The notes under the pieces: model-generated
The model's database searches: none
Told to the model about the DNA's origin: nothing
Seen by the model: the letters and a program-made list of their open reading frames with translations, nothing else
Program-made: the position numbers and the translations under genes
Part shown: positions 17,697 to 26,135 of the stretch, piece after piece
Layout of the letters: every line of letters begins with the position of its first letter
Position numbering within the stretch: position 1 is the stretch's first letter
Assembly (NCBI RefSeq): GCF_014698845.1
Contig: NZ_JACJTV010000004.1
Span: forward strand, 1-64,000
Origin: Coleofasciculus sp. FACHB-1120
GTDB lineage: Bacteria; Cyanobacteriota; Cyanobacteriia; Cyanobacteriales; FACHB-T130
Direction: 5' to 3'
Length of the DNA stretch: 64,000 bases

Positions 17697-18266
17697 CTAT
17701 TCCATTTCATCAAATAGCTGATCTTCCAGCAGCGGTTGCACTTTTTTAAATTCCTCTGGGGAAAGTAGCACTGGTTCACCCGCACTATTAATCCGCGCAA
17801 ATAATAACAGCGGATCAAGAGGCGTGTATATTGTGTATTCTTGTTCTTTGTGGTAAAAGCTGGCTAGAAACTGAAATTCCTCTGGTTCAAGCTGAGTATC
17901 GTCATCTTCGATTTCCAGGGTGAGAATTTCTTCCTCTTCAACCGCAGGCAGTTCACCGGCAACAGTCAAAGCAAATGCGGTTCGCTTTAGAGCCAGATTT
18001 CGCTCTGCCAGGACTGCTTGAGCCGTGGGAAAAACTTCGTCAATTTCGGCATCGTCTTCGACTAAAGTGGCTTCTTCCTCCTCCTTCTCCTCGTCCCACG
18101 CCACAATTTCTACAGGTGAATCTACCGGCAGGAGGATGACGTATTCTTCACCATCTACTTCTATTGAATGCTCAATGTAACAACTAAGCGATCGCCCGGA
18201 TTCATCCGTCAGTGAGACGGTTTGGACGGAAGACCCATTCTCTTCAGGGGGTTGGGATGAGAACAT
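17697..18266 (-). CDS. DUF3727 protein
   Basis: A 189-residue very acidic protein matching the cyanobacterial/plastid family DUF3727: an N-terminal beta-rich segment (VSLTDESGRSLSCYIEHSIEVDGEEYVILLPVDSPVEI) and a C-terminal segment (EEFQFLASFYHKEQEYTIYTPLDPLLLFARI). An acidic stretch lies between them. The two segments share the pattern 'tag + yxIytPvDP', suggesting an internal duplication of a DUF1292-like fold. The function is unknown. I start at ATG 18264-18266, which begins MFSSQPPEENG; an ATG 54 bases earlier is possible. It sits about 100 bases upstream of mltG on the same strand. Confidence 0.85.
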   Translation of the reverse strand: MFSSQPPEENGSSVQTVSLTDESGRSLSCYIEHSIEVDGEEYVILLPVDSPVEIVAWDEEKEEEEATLVEDDAEIDEVFPTAQAVLAERNLALKRTAFALTVAGELPAVEEEEILTLEIEDDDTQLEPEEFQFLASFYHKEQEYTIYTPLDPLLLFARINSAGEPVLLSPEEFKKVQPLLEDQLFDEME

Positions 18267-18470
18267 TGCAGATATGCTGCTATCAACGTGAGATTGTGGA
18301 CTAAGAAACTCCAACCCCAAAGTTTACACACAATGGGGAAGTAGCTTGCAAAAATCAGGATATCACGGCACAAGAGTTGTAGAGACGCCATAACTCAAGT
18401 AGGGACATATCAATTGCCCCTACTTGAGCAAGTAGGGAGATGAGAAGACTCTTCAAAGCGATGGCTTCGG

Positions 18471-20141
18471 TTACTGGCAGACAAACACCTTCGCTTCGTA
18501 CTCTGGCAAGTCAACCATTAAGGCATCCTCTCCAGCTTCAACTGGGGAGTTATTTATCCAATCCTGCCACGTCCCAGAGGATGGGACGTTAGGAATGCCA
18601 TACCCTGACAGAGACTTATCCGAGAAATTCGCCACAACGACAACATGGGAACCTTGTTCGTTCCAGCGGTAGTATGCCAACACTTTTGCCTCTGGATTTT
18701 CGTGGAAAAACTCAATGTTGTCGCTAGAAAGCGCTGGATTTTCTTTCCGTAGAGTGATTAACTTTTTGTAATACTCAAACAAATCTTGATTTAAGTCTCT
18801 TGAAAACAAAGGCCAAGCGATTTTCTTTGGCTGAGTCACGGTTTCGCTTTTGCGCTTGTGTTCTCCAAACTCTTCTCCCATCCAGAGCATTGGTACACCC
18901 ATCGCCGTCATTAACAGAACAGCTGCTAACTTGGCTCTCCTAAATGCGGCTTCGTCAAAAATCCCGCGATCGCCTAATTCTCTCATCAACCGTTGACGAT
19001 CGTGAGTTGCCAAATAATTCACTACATTCGTAGCAGCCGTATAACCCTGCCTTCTCGGATCTAAAACTTCCTTCAGTTTTTCTAATTCAAACATTTCGCC
19101 ACAAATATGTGGAAGCACAAAGTAGCGAAAACTTTCATGCCAACAACCATCCAGTGGGCCTTCTGGATAAACGACGGTTTTGGTATCGGGAATATGTTCG
19201 GCAATGTTGTAGAACGGCTTAGGCGCAGTATTTTTCTTGGCTTGCCAAGCCAGCCAAGAAAAAAATTCATAATTTGCCAATTGGCGCACGGCATCAAAAC
19301 GAATCCCATCAATGTGATATTCCTGAACCCAGAAACGCACCACATCTCCCACGTATTTCCAAGCAGGCTTAACATCTAACTTTTCGTCGTAGTTGTCGTA
19401 GTTAAATTCTGGTCCCCAGTAATTCGCCGGATCTTCTGGATAATGCATATGCTCGTAGTACCAGTAATTCCGGTCAATCAGCATTAATGGACATTCTTCA
19501 TCTGTGTGGTTATAAATCCCATCCATGAAAACGCGGATACCTCGACTATGACACTCGTCAATCAACCGCTTCAAATCTTCTGTGGAGCCGTAACTGGATT
19601 CTGTAGCGAAGTAGTGACGGACTGTATAGCCCCAATTGTAATCACCGGGATACTCATTCACTGGCATCAATTCGATGGCATTAATTCCGAGTTCGCTCAA
19701 ATGATCTAACTTAGCGATCGCGTCTTGGTATTTTCCTCGCTTGTGCGGATCATCCTCACCGCCAGAAAAGTCCGCAACGTGCATTTCATAAATGACTAAT
19801 TCGTGATTATTTGGCAAAGGTGTGTTGTCATGCTGCCAAACGTAAGCATCAACAATTCGCTTCCCATCTTTAATCCGCACTACACCGTTGTCTCTTGCTT
19901 CATCAATGTCTGTGGCGTAAGGATCAATTACATCCACCCATTGATTGGGTTCAAAATCTGGGCTTTTCGATTGAATGCGAAATTTATATTGATAGATGCC
20001 ATCCTCCAACTCAACCTGAGTTCGGAAATAGCCATCCTCACCTTTTTCCATTGGAATCTCTTTCCAGTCAGAAAAAGAACCTATCAATGACGCTCCTTGG
20101 TTGCGAGGAGCAAATAAATCGAATTTGATTGAACTTGCCAT
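18471..20141 (-). CDS. GH13 alpha-glucan enzyme with CBM48-like N-terminus (copy 1)
   Basis: A 556-residue GH13 enzyme. The N-terminal E-set/CBM48-like domain (about 1-110, NQGASLIGSFSDWKEIPM ... GIYQYKFRI) is followed by the (beta/alpha)8 domain. Conserved regions are intact: I VFMDGIYNHT, II GIRFDAVRQL (Asp nucleophile), III YNIAEHIP (Glu acid/base) and IV NYLATHDRQR (Asp). A C-terminal beta domain ends at VFVCQ. Architecture resembles the branching enzyme/trehalohydrolase branch of GH13; the exact reaction is not resolved. No signal peptide, so it probably acts on cytosolic glycogen or its oligosaccharides. A near-identical paralogue lies 1.1 kb upstream on the same strand. Confidence 0.9.
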   Translation of the reverse strand: MASSIKFDLFAPRNQGASLIGSFSDWKEIPMEKGEDGYFRTQVELEDGIYQYKFRIQSKSPDFEPNQWVDVIDPYATDIDEARDNGVVRIKDGKRIVDAYVWQHDNTPLPNNHELVIYEMHVADFSGGEDDPHKRGKYQDAIAKLDHLSELGINAIELMPVNEYPGDYNWGYTVRHYFATESSYGSTEDLKRLIDECHSRGIRVFMDGIYNHTDEECPLMLIDRNYWYYEHMHYPEDPANYWGPEFNYDNYDEKLDVKPAWKYVGDVVRFWVQEYHIDGIRFDAVRQLANYEFFSWLAWQAKKNTAPKPFYNIAEHIPDTKTVVYPEGPLDGCWHESFRYFVLPHICGEMFELEKLKEVLDPRRQGYTAATNVVNYLATHDRQRLMRELGDRGIFDEAAFRRAKLAAVLLMTAMGVPMLWMGEEFGEHKRKSETVTQPKKIAWPLFSRDLNQDLFEYYKKLITLRKENPALSSDNIEFFHENPEAKVLAYYRWNEQGSHVVVVANFSDKSLSGYGIPNVPSSGTWQDWINNSPVEAGEDALMVDLPEYEAKVFVCQ

Positions 20142-20468
20142 AAAACCTTTTGATGAAGTAGATTCGCTTGTGAAAGCAAGGATTGTTTGCGAAAATTCCT
20201 TAAGTTTGTGTTTCTAATTCTAAAGTTTAGTTATGGATTATACAGAGTTATCCATTTTGAGAAATAGTTAATCATAAATATTTTTGTATACTCAGGAACA
20301 AAATTGATAATTTTTATAATCTTTCTACCTCTAGGAATAGACACGAACTATTTTTTTTTGACTTTAGAGATACTTTTAAAAAGGGTGTAAATAAGGCTAT
20401 GGAGAGATGGCAGTTGAGGGATGAACAGAGAGGATCGGGGCATAACGAACAGCTCAAAGGAGCTGAAA
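20142..20468. other. AT-rich gene-free region
   Basis: No supported gene. It contains the upstream region of GH13 copy 1 (minus strand) and probably the promoter of the small plus-strand genes that begin at 20469. A T-rich run lies at 20349-20358. Confidence 0.45.
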
Positions 20469-20564
20469 ATGGGCACATTACAATGGATTCCCCTCATTTC
20501 TACTCTTAGTCTCGGTCTTGCATTTATCATGCTTGCTTATTGTTTTGCAGCAGTTATTATCTAG
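20469..20564 (+). CDS. 31-residue hydrophobic single-helix peptide
   Basis: ATG at 20469 opens a 31-codon frame ending TAG at 20562-20564. The product starts MGTLQWIPLISTL and continues SLGLAFIMLAYCFAAVII, a single membrane-spanning helix with almost no charged residues. AAAGGAG lies six bases upstream, one of the best ribosome binding sites in the window. Short membrane peptides of this size occur as subunits of cyanobacterial membrane complexes, but it does not match PetG, PetL, PetN, PsbN or PsbX as I recall them. The next small gene starts 63 bases downstream with its own good ribosome binding site, so the two may be co-transcribed. Function unknown. Confidence 0.5.
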   Translation: MGTLQWIPLISTLSLGLAFIMLAYCFAAVII

Positions 20565-20627
20565 TTTCCTATATGGGAGCTTGTCTGATTAATCCATTAT
20601 TTTCTAATTTGAATTAAGGAGTTTCAG

Positions 20628-20861
20628 ATGTTGAAACAAATGTGTTGGTTGCCAACGATGGGAGTCAGTGGAGAAAAGTTATTGCATTTACGAACGGCAC
20701 CCAATCAACCGTGGCGACCTTATACAGCTTTTCCCGAATATGCTGTACCAGACTACCCGATTCCTGGAGGTTCTAAGGGTTGGGCAACCTACCAGAAATT
20801 AAGATGTGAAGGCTGGGCTTTAGCACCCAGTACGCAGGGTCAGCAGCTGAAAAGCGCTTAA
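20628..20861 (+). CDS. small unknown protein (77 residues)
   Basis: A 77-residue frame starts at ATG 20628 with TAAGGAG seven bases upstream. The product is moderately basic and aromatic-rich (MLKQMCWLPTMGVSGEKLL; NQPWRPYTAFPEYAVPDYPIPGG; GWATYQKLRCEGWALAPS). It has no membrane helix or signal peptide. I do not recognise a family, although the composition and ribosome binding site argue for a true gene. Located between two GH13 paralogues on the opposite strand; probably expressed with the 31-residue peptide upstream. Confidence 0.6.
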   Translation: MLKQMCWLPTMGVSGEKLLHLRTAPNQPWRPYTAFPEYAVPDYPIPGGSKGWATYQKLRCEGWALAPSTQGQQLKSA

Positions 20862-21263
20862 AATTATCCAGTGATTTTAAGGCAATGTCTTTAATAGAGT
20901 TGTTGCTTAATCAGCCTTCTGTGTTTTGGCTCCAGAACCTAGAAAGCGACAACTCCAATTCATGCTTATTTCTGAAAATAATTATTTCCCCTCGTTCTCT
21001 ACCACTTAATACTATTTAGGTTGTGAGGCGTTACATTAACGAGACCTAATCCCTATGTTAACGAATCGCTATAGCGCGATCGCGCATCGCTGAGGGCATC
21101 CGTGCCGCTACGCGATCGCGCTAGAAAAAGGGGGATAAGAAGTCTATCTGTTGCAAAAAGAAACAGAATGGTGCAACTTCTGTGAGGCACCCATTAGATT
21201 CTCTTCGCCATCTTGTAAAAGAGGCAAAGAGAATCTAAGGTTCAAGCCTTTAGGAAATTTCGA
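20862..21263. other. gene-free region with HIP1 hairpin
   Basis: No supported gene between the small plus-strand gene and the end of GH13 copy 2. It contains the HIP1-based hairpin at 21072-21123 (separate entry). An imperfect inverted repeat near 21197-21236 (AGATTCTCTTCGCC and GGCAAAGAGAATCT) can act as terminator for the GH13 gene. Confidence 0.5.
21072..21123. repeat. inverted repeat with HIP1 cores
   Basis: TAGCGCGATCGCG (21072-21084) and its perfect complement CGCGATCGCGCTA (21111-21123) flank 26 bases. Each arm contains a GCGATCGC octamer. The unit resembles short interspersed repeats common between cyanobacterial genes. Confidence 0.65.
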
Positions 21264-22916
21264 TTAATGCCAAACTAATACTTTGGCTTCGTAACCGCCT
21301 AAGTCGAGATGGATGCCATCCTCCCCAGCTTCGACATCATAATCGCCAGTCCATTCGTGCCAGGTTCCGGCTTCAGGGAAGTTAGGGACGTGATAGCCAC
21401 CCAAGAAGTTGTCGGAGAAGTTCGCGACAACGACGACACGAGAACCCTCGCCATTCCAACGACTGTAAGCTAATATCTTCGCTTCTGGATCTTCGTGGAT
21501 AAAGTCGATATTTTCCGTGTAGAGGGCATGATTATTTTTACGGAGATGAATCAAGCCTTTGATAAACTCAAACATACCGCGATTCAGGTCATGACCCAAT
21601 AGTGTCCAATCGATTTTTGCTTGTTCAGTTGTTTTGTATTTATACTCTCCGAACTCTTCACCCATCCACAGTAGAGGTACGCCGACAGCGGTCATATTGA
21701 TAACAGAACCTAACTTTCTCCGCTTAAATGCTTCTTCATCCAAAATGCCGCGATCGCCTAACTCAGCTAAAACATGATTGTGGTCGTGATTCGTTAGGTA
21801 ATTCACAACATTCGTGGCACCCATGAAGCCTTGTCGCTTGCAGTCAATGGCATCCTTGAGGCGCTCTAAATCAAAGGTGTCACCACAAATATGTTCTAGA
21901 ATGCAGTGATAGAAACTGTCGTGCCAGCAACCATCCATCGGACCGTCTACATTCGTAATGCTGGGGTTTTCAGGAATGTGTTCAGCAATGTTGTAAAACG
22001 GCTTTGGCCCAGCTGTATTTTTTGCTTCCTGAACAATCCAGTGCATGAAATCATAGTTGGCAATTTGCCTAGCCGCATCATAGCGAATGCCATCAATGTG
22101 AAATTCCTTAATCCAGAAGCGCACAGTATCACCAACAAACTTCCATGCAGGCTTAACATCTAGATTTTCATCATAGTGTTCGTAGTTAAACTCTGGCCCC
22201 CAGTTATTATCAGGGTCGCGGGGAGAATGATGGTACCAATAATCGTGGTCTATTTGTGTCAGAGGGCTTTCTGCTTCTGAGTGGTTAAAAATCCCGTCCA
22301 TAATGACGCGGATTCCACGACCATGACACTCATCAATTAGATTTTTTAACCCTTCAGTTGTGCCATAGCTGGATTCTGTGGCAAAGAAGTGGCGAGGATT
22401 ATAGCCCCAGCTATGGTCGCCTGGATACTCCTTCACTGGCATCAACTCGATGGCATTAACTCCCAGTTCGCAGAGGTAATCTAATTTTTCTACAACGTGT
22501 TCGTATTTACCGCGTGCGTAGGGATCATCCTCACCGCCGGAGAAGTCGCCAACGTGCAATTCGTAAATGACTAATTCGCGATCGCTTGGCAGTGGCTTAT
22601 CGTCATTTTTCCAAACGTATGTATCGACAATCCGTTCGCCATCTTTAATCCGGACAACACCGTTTTGGGTGGGGTTATCAATATCGGTGGCGTAGGGGTC
22701 AACCACCTCTACCCATTGATCTGGTTCAAAGAACCAAGATTTGGATTGGATGCGGAATTTATACTGATAAACTCCATCTTCCAGTTCAACTTTGGTACGG
22801 AAATAACCATCCTTACCTTTTTCCATTGGGATGTCTTCCCAGTTAGAAAAATCCCCAATTAAAGCAGCTCCATTGTTATAGGGAGCAAATAAATTAAATT
22901 CAATCGGAGTTGCCAT
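21264..22916 (-). CDS. GH13 alpha-glucan enzyme with CBM48-like N-terminus (copy 2)
   Basis: A 550-residue paralogue of the enzyme at 18471-20141, aligned along its whole length with almost no gaps. N-terminal E-set domain (NGAALIGDFSNWEDIPM), then GH13 regions I IMDGIFNHS, II GIRYDAARQI, III YNIAEHIP and IV NYLTNHDHNH, all catalytic residues present. The differences in region IV (NHDHNH here, THDRQR in copy 1) may alter subsite preference. ATG 22914-22916 gives the same N-terminus as copy 1 (MA-PIEFNLFAP versus MASSIKFDLFAP); an in-frame upstream ATG at 22973 adds 19 residues with no counterpart in copy 1. Exact activity unresolved; glycogen remodelling is the likely field. Confidence 0.9.
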   Translation of the reverse strand: MATPIEFNLFAPYNNGAALIGDFSNWEDIPMEKGKDGYFRTKVELEDGVYQYKFRIQSKSWFFEPDQWVEVVDPYATDIDNPTQNGVVRIKDGERIVDTYVWKNDDKPLPSDRELVIYELHVGDFSGGEDDPYARGKYEHVVEKLDYLCELGVNAIELMPVKEYPGDHSWGYNPRHFFATESSYGTTEGLKNLIDECHGRGIRVIMDGIFNHSEAESPLTQIDHDYWYHHSPRDPDNNWGPEFNYEHYDENLDVKPAWKFVGDTVRFWIKEFHIDGIRYDAARQIANYDFMHWIVQEAKNTAGPKPFYNIAEHIPENPSITNVDGPMDGCWHDSFYHCILEHICGDTFDLERLKDAIDCKRQGFMGATNVVNYLTNHDHNHVLAELGDRGILDEEAFKRRKLGSVINMTAVGVPLLWMGEEFGEYKYKTTEQAKIDWTLLGHDLNRGMFEFIKGLIHLRKNNHALYTENIDFIHEDPEAKILAYSRWNGEGSRVVVVANFSDNFLGGYHVPNFPEAGTWHEWTGDYDVEAGEDGIHLDLGGYEAKVLVWH

Positions 22917-23231
22917 AGAAGTGTTTGGAGTTTGATGAAAAAAATGCTTAGAGCAGTATTTTCTCCTTTTCATCCGGCTAAGGTATCGTTCTTGAGAAAT
23001 AAAGTTGCCTACCGTGCCCTAATTCCTAGGAGATAAGCGGTAATGAAAGATAAAGGCAATTTAGGCGGAATTTAAGCGATTAATGCAGAATTTGGGGCTA
23101 TTCTGGGCAATTGCTTTTACAGAAAATCTACCTGTTTTTAGTTGACTGAAATATGGCAGAAGAATCTAACCGCTAGTCCCCTTTTATCAAGAAGGGGACT
23201 AGCGGTTAAGTTTTTAATTTAGTTAATAGTA
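22917..23231. other. gene-free region between DUF1611 gene and GH13 copy 2
   Basis: Contains the upstream region of GH13 copy 2 and a strong hairpin at 23167-23208 next to the end of the DUF1611 gene. No reading frame is supported. Confidence 0.45.
23167..23208. terminator. 17-bp perfect hairpin after the DUF1611 gene
   Basis: TAACCGCTAGTCCCCTT pairs perfectly with 23192-23208 around an eight-base loop. On the minus strand it begins 23 bases after the DUF1611 stop. The right arm core GGGGACTAGCGG also occurs inside the 3' end of the CHAD gene (about 28773-28784), so the element is probably a mobile or interspersed repeat. Confidence 0.6.
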
Positions 23232-24275
23232 TTAAGTCATTACTGCATCTAACAGTGCGTCCACACCGAAGCGGACTGGATCGGTGCAGGGACGCTTTGT
23301 TTCTGCCTGTATCTGCTCGATTGCTCGTTGTGCTGTGTAGGCGTCGAGATGGGCGGTGTTGAGTGCGATCGCGACCACGGGCACTGGCGCAAATGCACCG
23401 GCTGCGGCTGCCACTGTCTCGTAAAGCTGAATGACCTCTGACAGAGGCGGAATCCGAACGTGGGGATGATTGCGAACGGTTGCTTGTTGCGCTCGATGTA
23501 CCAGCACTAGATGCGTTGGCTGAGTCCCGCGAATCAGTGGCAGCGTTGCGGTTGAGCCGGGATGCAACAGGGAGCCTTGTCCCTCCACAAACAGAATCTC
23601 ATGCTCCTCGCCAAAAAGCATCACCATTTGCTCAATAGCACCGGCAGCAAAGTCAACCCGCACAGCATCCAGCGGTATGCCATCCCCCGCTATCATTAAA
23701 CCGGCTTGACCTGTAGCCAGGAACTTAGAACGCAAACCGCGCTGCAATGCGGCTTTATTGAGTTCCAAACAGGTTGACATTTTGCCAATTGCCATATCCG
23801 TGCCGACGGCGAGAACCCGTTTGCAAGCGAGCGATCGCGCCTGTCCACTTCCTATCTTTAATCCTGCGGGTTCCTGACGCACATCCCAAATCCACTGCCC
23901 ATCTTTCAATAATGCTTGGATTTCCGGATGGGACGCCATTGGAGTATGCAGTCCATTGACGACGGACAACCCCCCTGCTACCCCTTGTTTCACTTCCTGC
24001 CACCATTCGTCTGGCAAGGCACCCCCTGGGGGTGCAATCCCAATCGCCAGGATATCGGGTGTATAAGCTAGCGCCTCTTCCACGGAAGCAACAATCGGAA
24101 CCTCACGGGGGATACCTGTCAATTCCCGCAATGACTCTCCCGCACACTGGCGATCGATGACTGCCACCACTAGCGCTTCAGTGTAGCGTAATAGCGCCAG
24201 CCCGGTTTTGCCGTGGATACCGCGAATCCCTTCATGTAGCAGAATTGCCACTCGATGTTTAGATGTCAAATGCAC
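23232..24275 (-). CDS. DUF1611 P-loop protein (DgcN-like)
   Basis: A 347-residue protein of family DUF1611. The N-terminal Rossmann-like domain (VAILLHEGIRGIHGKTGLALLRY, GIAPPGGALP) is followed by a P-loop domain with GTDMAIGKMST (about residue 160), reminiscent of dethiobiotin-synthetase-type NTPases, and VEGQGSLLHPGS. In the described D-glutamate catabolic pathway of marine bacteria, DgcN of this family acetylates D-glutamate and DgcA epimerises N-acetyl-D-Glu. The gene is 38 bases downstream of a DgcA-type epimerase on the same strand, so they form an operon. Function in this organism is inferred from that pairing; a role in cell-wall peptide recycling is an alternative. Confidence 0.8.
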   Translation of the reverse strand: MHLTSKHRVAILLHEGIRGIHGKTGLALLRYTEALVVAVIDRQCAGESLRELTGIPREVPIVASVEEALAYTPDILAIGIAPPGGALPDEWWQEVKQGVAGGLSVVNGLHTPMASHPEIQALLKDGQWIWDVRQEPAGLKIGSGQARSLACKRVLAVGTDMAIGKMSTCLELNKAALQRGLRSKFLATGQAGLMIAGDGIPLDAVRVDFAAGAIEQMVMLFGEEHEILFVEGQGSLLHPGSTATLPLIRGTQPTHLVLVHRAQQATVRNHPHVRIPPLSEVIQLYETVAAAAGAFAPVPVVAIALNTAHLDAYTAQRAIEQIQAETKRPCTDPVRFGVDALLDAVMT

Positions 24276-24313
24276 AGCTTTTTAGAAAATAGGGAACAGA
24301 AATTTATTCGGCA

Positions 24314-25405
24314 CTAAGGCGCTGCTTCGCTAATATTCTTCGCCCTGCGGGTAACTCCCAATCCGGGTAGATCGTTGGGTAGCAATCGCCCATCTTGGAT
24401 GGATGCGCCGCTAAAAGGATCGTCGATTAGATTCAGATGACTATCTAAATCTAGATAATCCGCTAGGGGTGAGAGTTGTGCCGCTGCCGTATTTGAGATG
24501 GCGCTGTCAGAATAGCAACCGAACATTACCTGCAATCCGCAAGCTTTCGCTGTATGTATCATGCGAATCGCTTCCGTTAAACCGCCACACTTCATTAGTT
24601 TGATATTAACGCCATGAACGCGGTCTGCCAGTTGCGGGATATCCTTGCTAGTAAAGCAACTTTCATCTACAAAAATGGGTAGAGGCGATCGCTTGTACAA
24701 TTCTTGAAACGACGATTCCCCCATTATCCCGGCTTCTGCTTCTCGTCCCAGTGGCTGTTCCACATACTTGACGCCCATCTTGGCTAGCCAACTGCACATC
24801 ATCACAGCGTCTTCCAGATTCCAACCCCCATTGGCATCGACGCTTAGCTGAGCATGGGGTGCTGCCTCCTGAATCGCCATCAGCATCGCTTGATCCGCTT
24901 CAATCCCCTCAGAACTACCCAATTTCACCTTCAAAACATTTGCCCCTGTCACCGGCTGCCAGTCGCGCAATCGCTGTACAGCCCCAGAGGGGGAATTAAT
25001 CCCAATCGTCACGGAGATAGGAACAATCCGATTTCGATCCAATCCCCACAGACGCCATAACGGTAATCCTAGCCGCTTTCCTTGCCAATCGTGCAACGCC
25101 ATATCAATGGCTGCCCACGCCGCAGAAGGCATTTGTGCCGCTTGCAACACCTCCTCAATTTTCTGCTTCTCCCAAGGGCTAAATGCCTCCAACAGCGGCG
25201 CGATGCCTTGCAATGCCTCCAAGAGAATCTCTGTGGTTTGTCGCGGTTGTCCCACTCCAATGGAAAAAGGCGAAGCTTCCCCCCAGCCTTCAATCCCGTC
25301 TGCGATCGCGCGTACCCACACATTCATGGTTTGCGCTGTCGTCCCGCGACTAATGGTTAAAGGAAATCGCTTGTTTACTGTGAAGGTTTCTACGCTAATC
25401 TGCAT
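24314..25405 (-). CDS. dipeptide epimerase / N-acetyl-Glu racemase type (enolase superfamily)
   Basis: A 363-residue enolase-superfamily protein of the muconate-lactonising subgroup. Catalytic features: KVKLG (the KxK base pair, about residues 163-165), metal ligands in SVDANGG (Asp), YVEQPL (Glu) and FVDESC (Asp), and the opposite-face lysine in INIKLMKCGG. The N-terminal capping domain is present. This layout fits L-Ala-D/L-Glu epimerase (YcjG/YkfB), and its DUF1611 neighbour suggests the DgcA role (N-acetyl-D-Glu to N-acetyl-L-Glu). First gene of the two-gene operon; divergent from the Nudix gene with only 47 bases between starts, so their promoters must overlap. Confidence 0.85.
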   Translation of the reverse strand: MQISVETFTVNKRFPLTISRGTTAQTMNVWVRAIADGIEGWGEASPFSIGVGQPRQTTEILLEALQGIAPLLEAFSPWEKQKIEEVLQAAQMPSAAWAAIDMALHDWQGKRLGLPLWRLWGLDRNRIVPISVTIGINSPSGAVQRLRDWQPVTGANVLKVKLGSSEGIEADQAMLMAIQEAAPHAQLSVDANGGWNLEDAVMMCSWLAKMGVKYVEQPLGREAEAGIMGESSFQELYKRSPLPIFVDESCFTSKDIPQLADRVHGVNIKLMKCGGLTEAIRMIHTAKACGLQVMFGCYSDSAISNTAAAQLSPLADYLDLDSHLNLIDDPFSGASIQDGRLLPNDLPGLGVTRRAKNISEAAP

Positions 25406-25452
25406 TGTTGTATGCTTTATGATTTTTGGCTCTACTTTGGCGACTTAAGTTT

Positions 25453-26043
25453 ATGAAAAACCTTAGCAAGTGGAAAATCTTAAACTCTAAAATGGTGATT
25501 AACAATCAATGGTGTAAAGTCAGGCAAGATGAAGTCGAATTACCCAACGGGCAAATTGTTGATGATTTTTTTGTAAATATTCGACCTGACATTGCTGTTA
25601 TCTTACCAATCACTCAGCAAAAAGAAATTGTTTTTGTCCGCCAATATCGTCATGCCGTTGGAGAAGTTTTATTAGAACTTCCTGCGGGTGCTTTTTATCC
25701 AGCCCAAGAGGATAGTGTTGTAGCAGCCGCCAGAGAATTAGAAGAAGAAACGGGATATATTGCAGAGGAATTTATTAAGCTAACCACCTTGTATGACAAT
25801 CCACCAAAATACACAAATAAGATTCATTTATTTTTGGCTGAAAATGTTCATCAAAGTAGCCAGCAAATGCTAGATATTACCGAAGAGATTGAGGTTGTAT
25901 TGATTCCGATTTCTGAGGTGATGGAATCAATTGCTCAGGGTAAAATTTCCGTTTCCGGAACGATTGCTGCTATTTTCTTAAGCTTAGATTTTTTATCTCG
26001 TCGCGCTGCCAAGCAAATGGATGAAAGTCAGTTTAATTCCTAA
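25453..26043 (+). CDS. Nudix hydrolase (ADP-ribose pyrophosphatase type)
   Basis: A 196-residue Nudix protein. The N-terminal beta domain (NNQWCKVRQDEVELPNGQIV) is followed by the Nudix region with LPAGAF upstream and the core RELEEETGY (consensus REUxEExGU). The length and the pattern 'vRQYRhAvGevlLELPAG' match ADP-ribose pyrophosphatases (NudF-like), which cut ADP-ribose to AMP and ribose-5-phosphate. Start at ATG 25453; a TTG at 25426 is also in frame but sits on the overlapping promoter region. Divergent from the epimerase. Confidence 0.88.
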   Translation: MKNLSKWKILNSKMVINNQWCKVRQDEVELPNGQIVDDFFVNIRPDIAVILPITQQKEIVFVRQYRHAVGEVLLELPAGAFYPAQEDSVVAAARELEEETGYIAEEFIKLTTLYDNPPKYTNKIHLFLAENVHQSSQQMLDITEEIEVVLIPISEVMESIAQGKISVSGTIAAIFLSLDFLSRRAAKQMDESQFNS

Positions 26044-26135
26044 AATTTGATAAGGGTGAATCGGTTAGATTTTTTCTGGAAATTACCCATTAACCAGCTA
26101 ATGCTTAAACATATTAATGTTTTTAGGGAGCCAAC

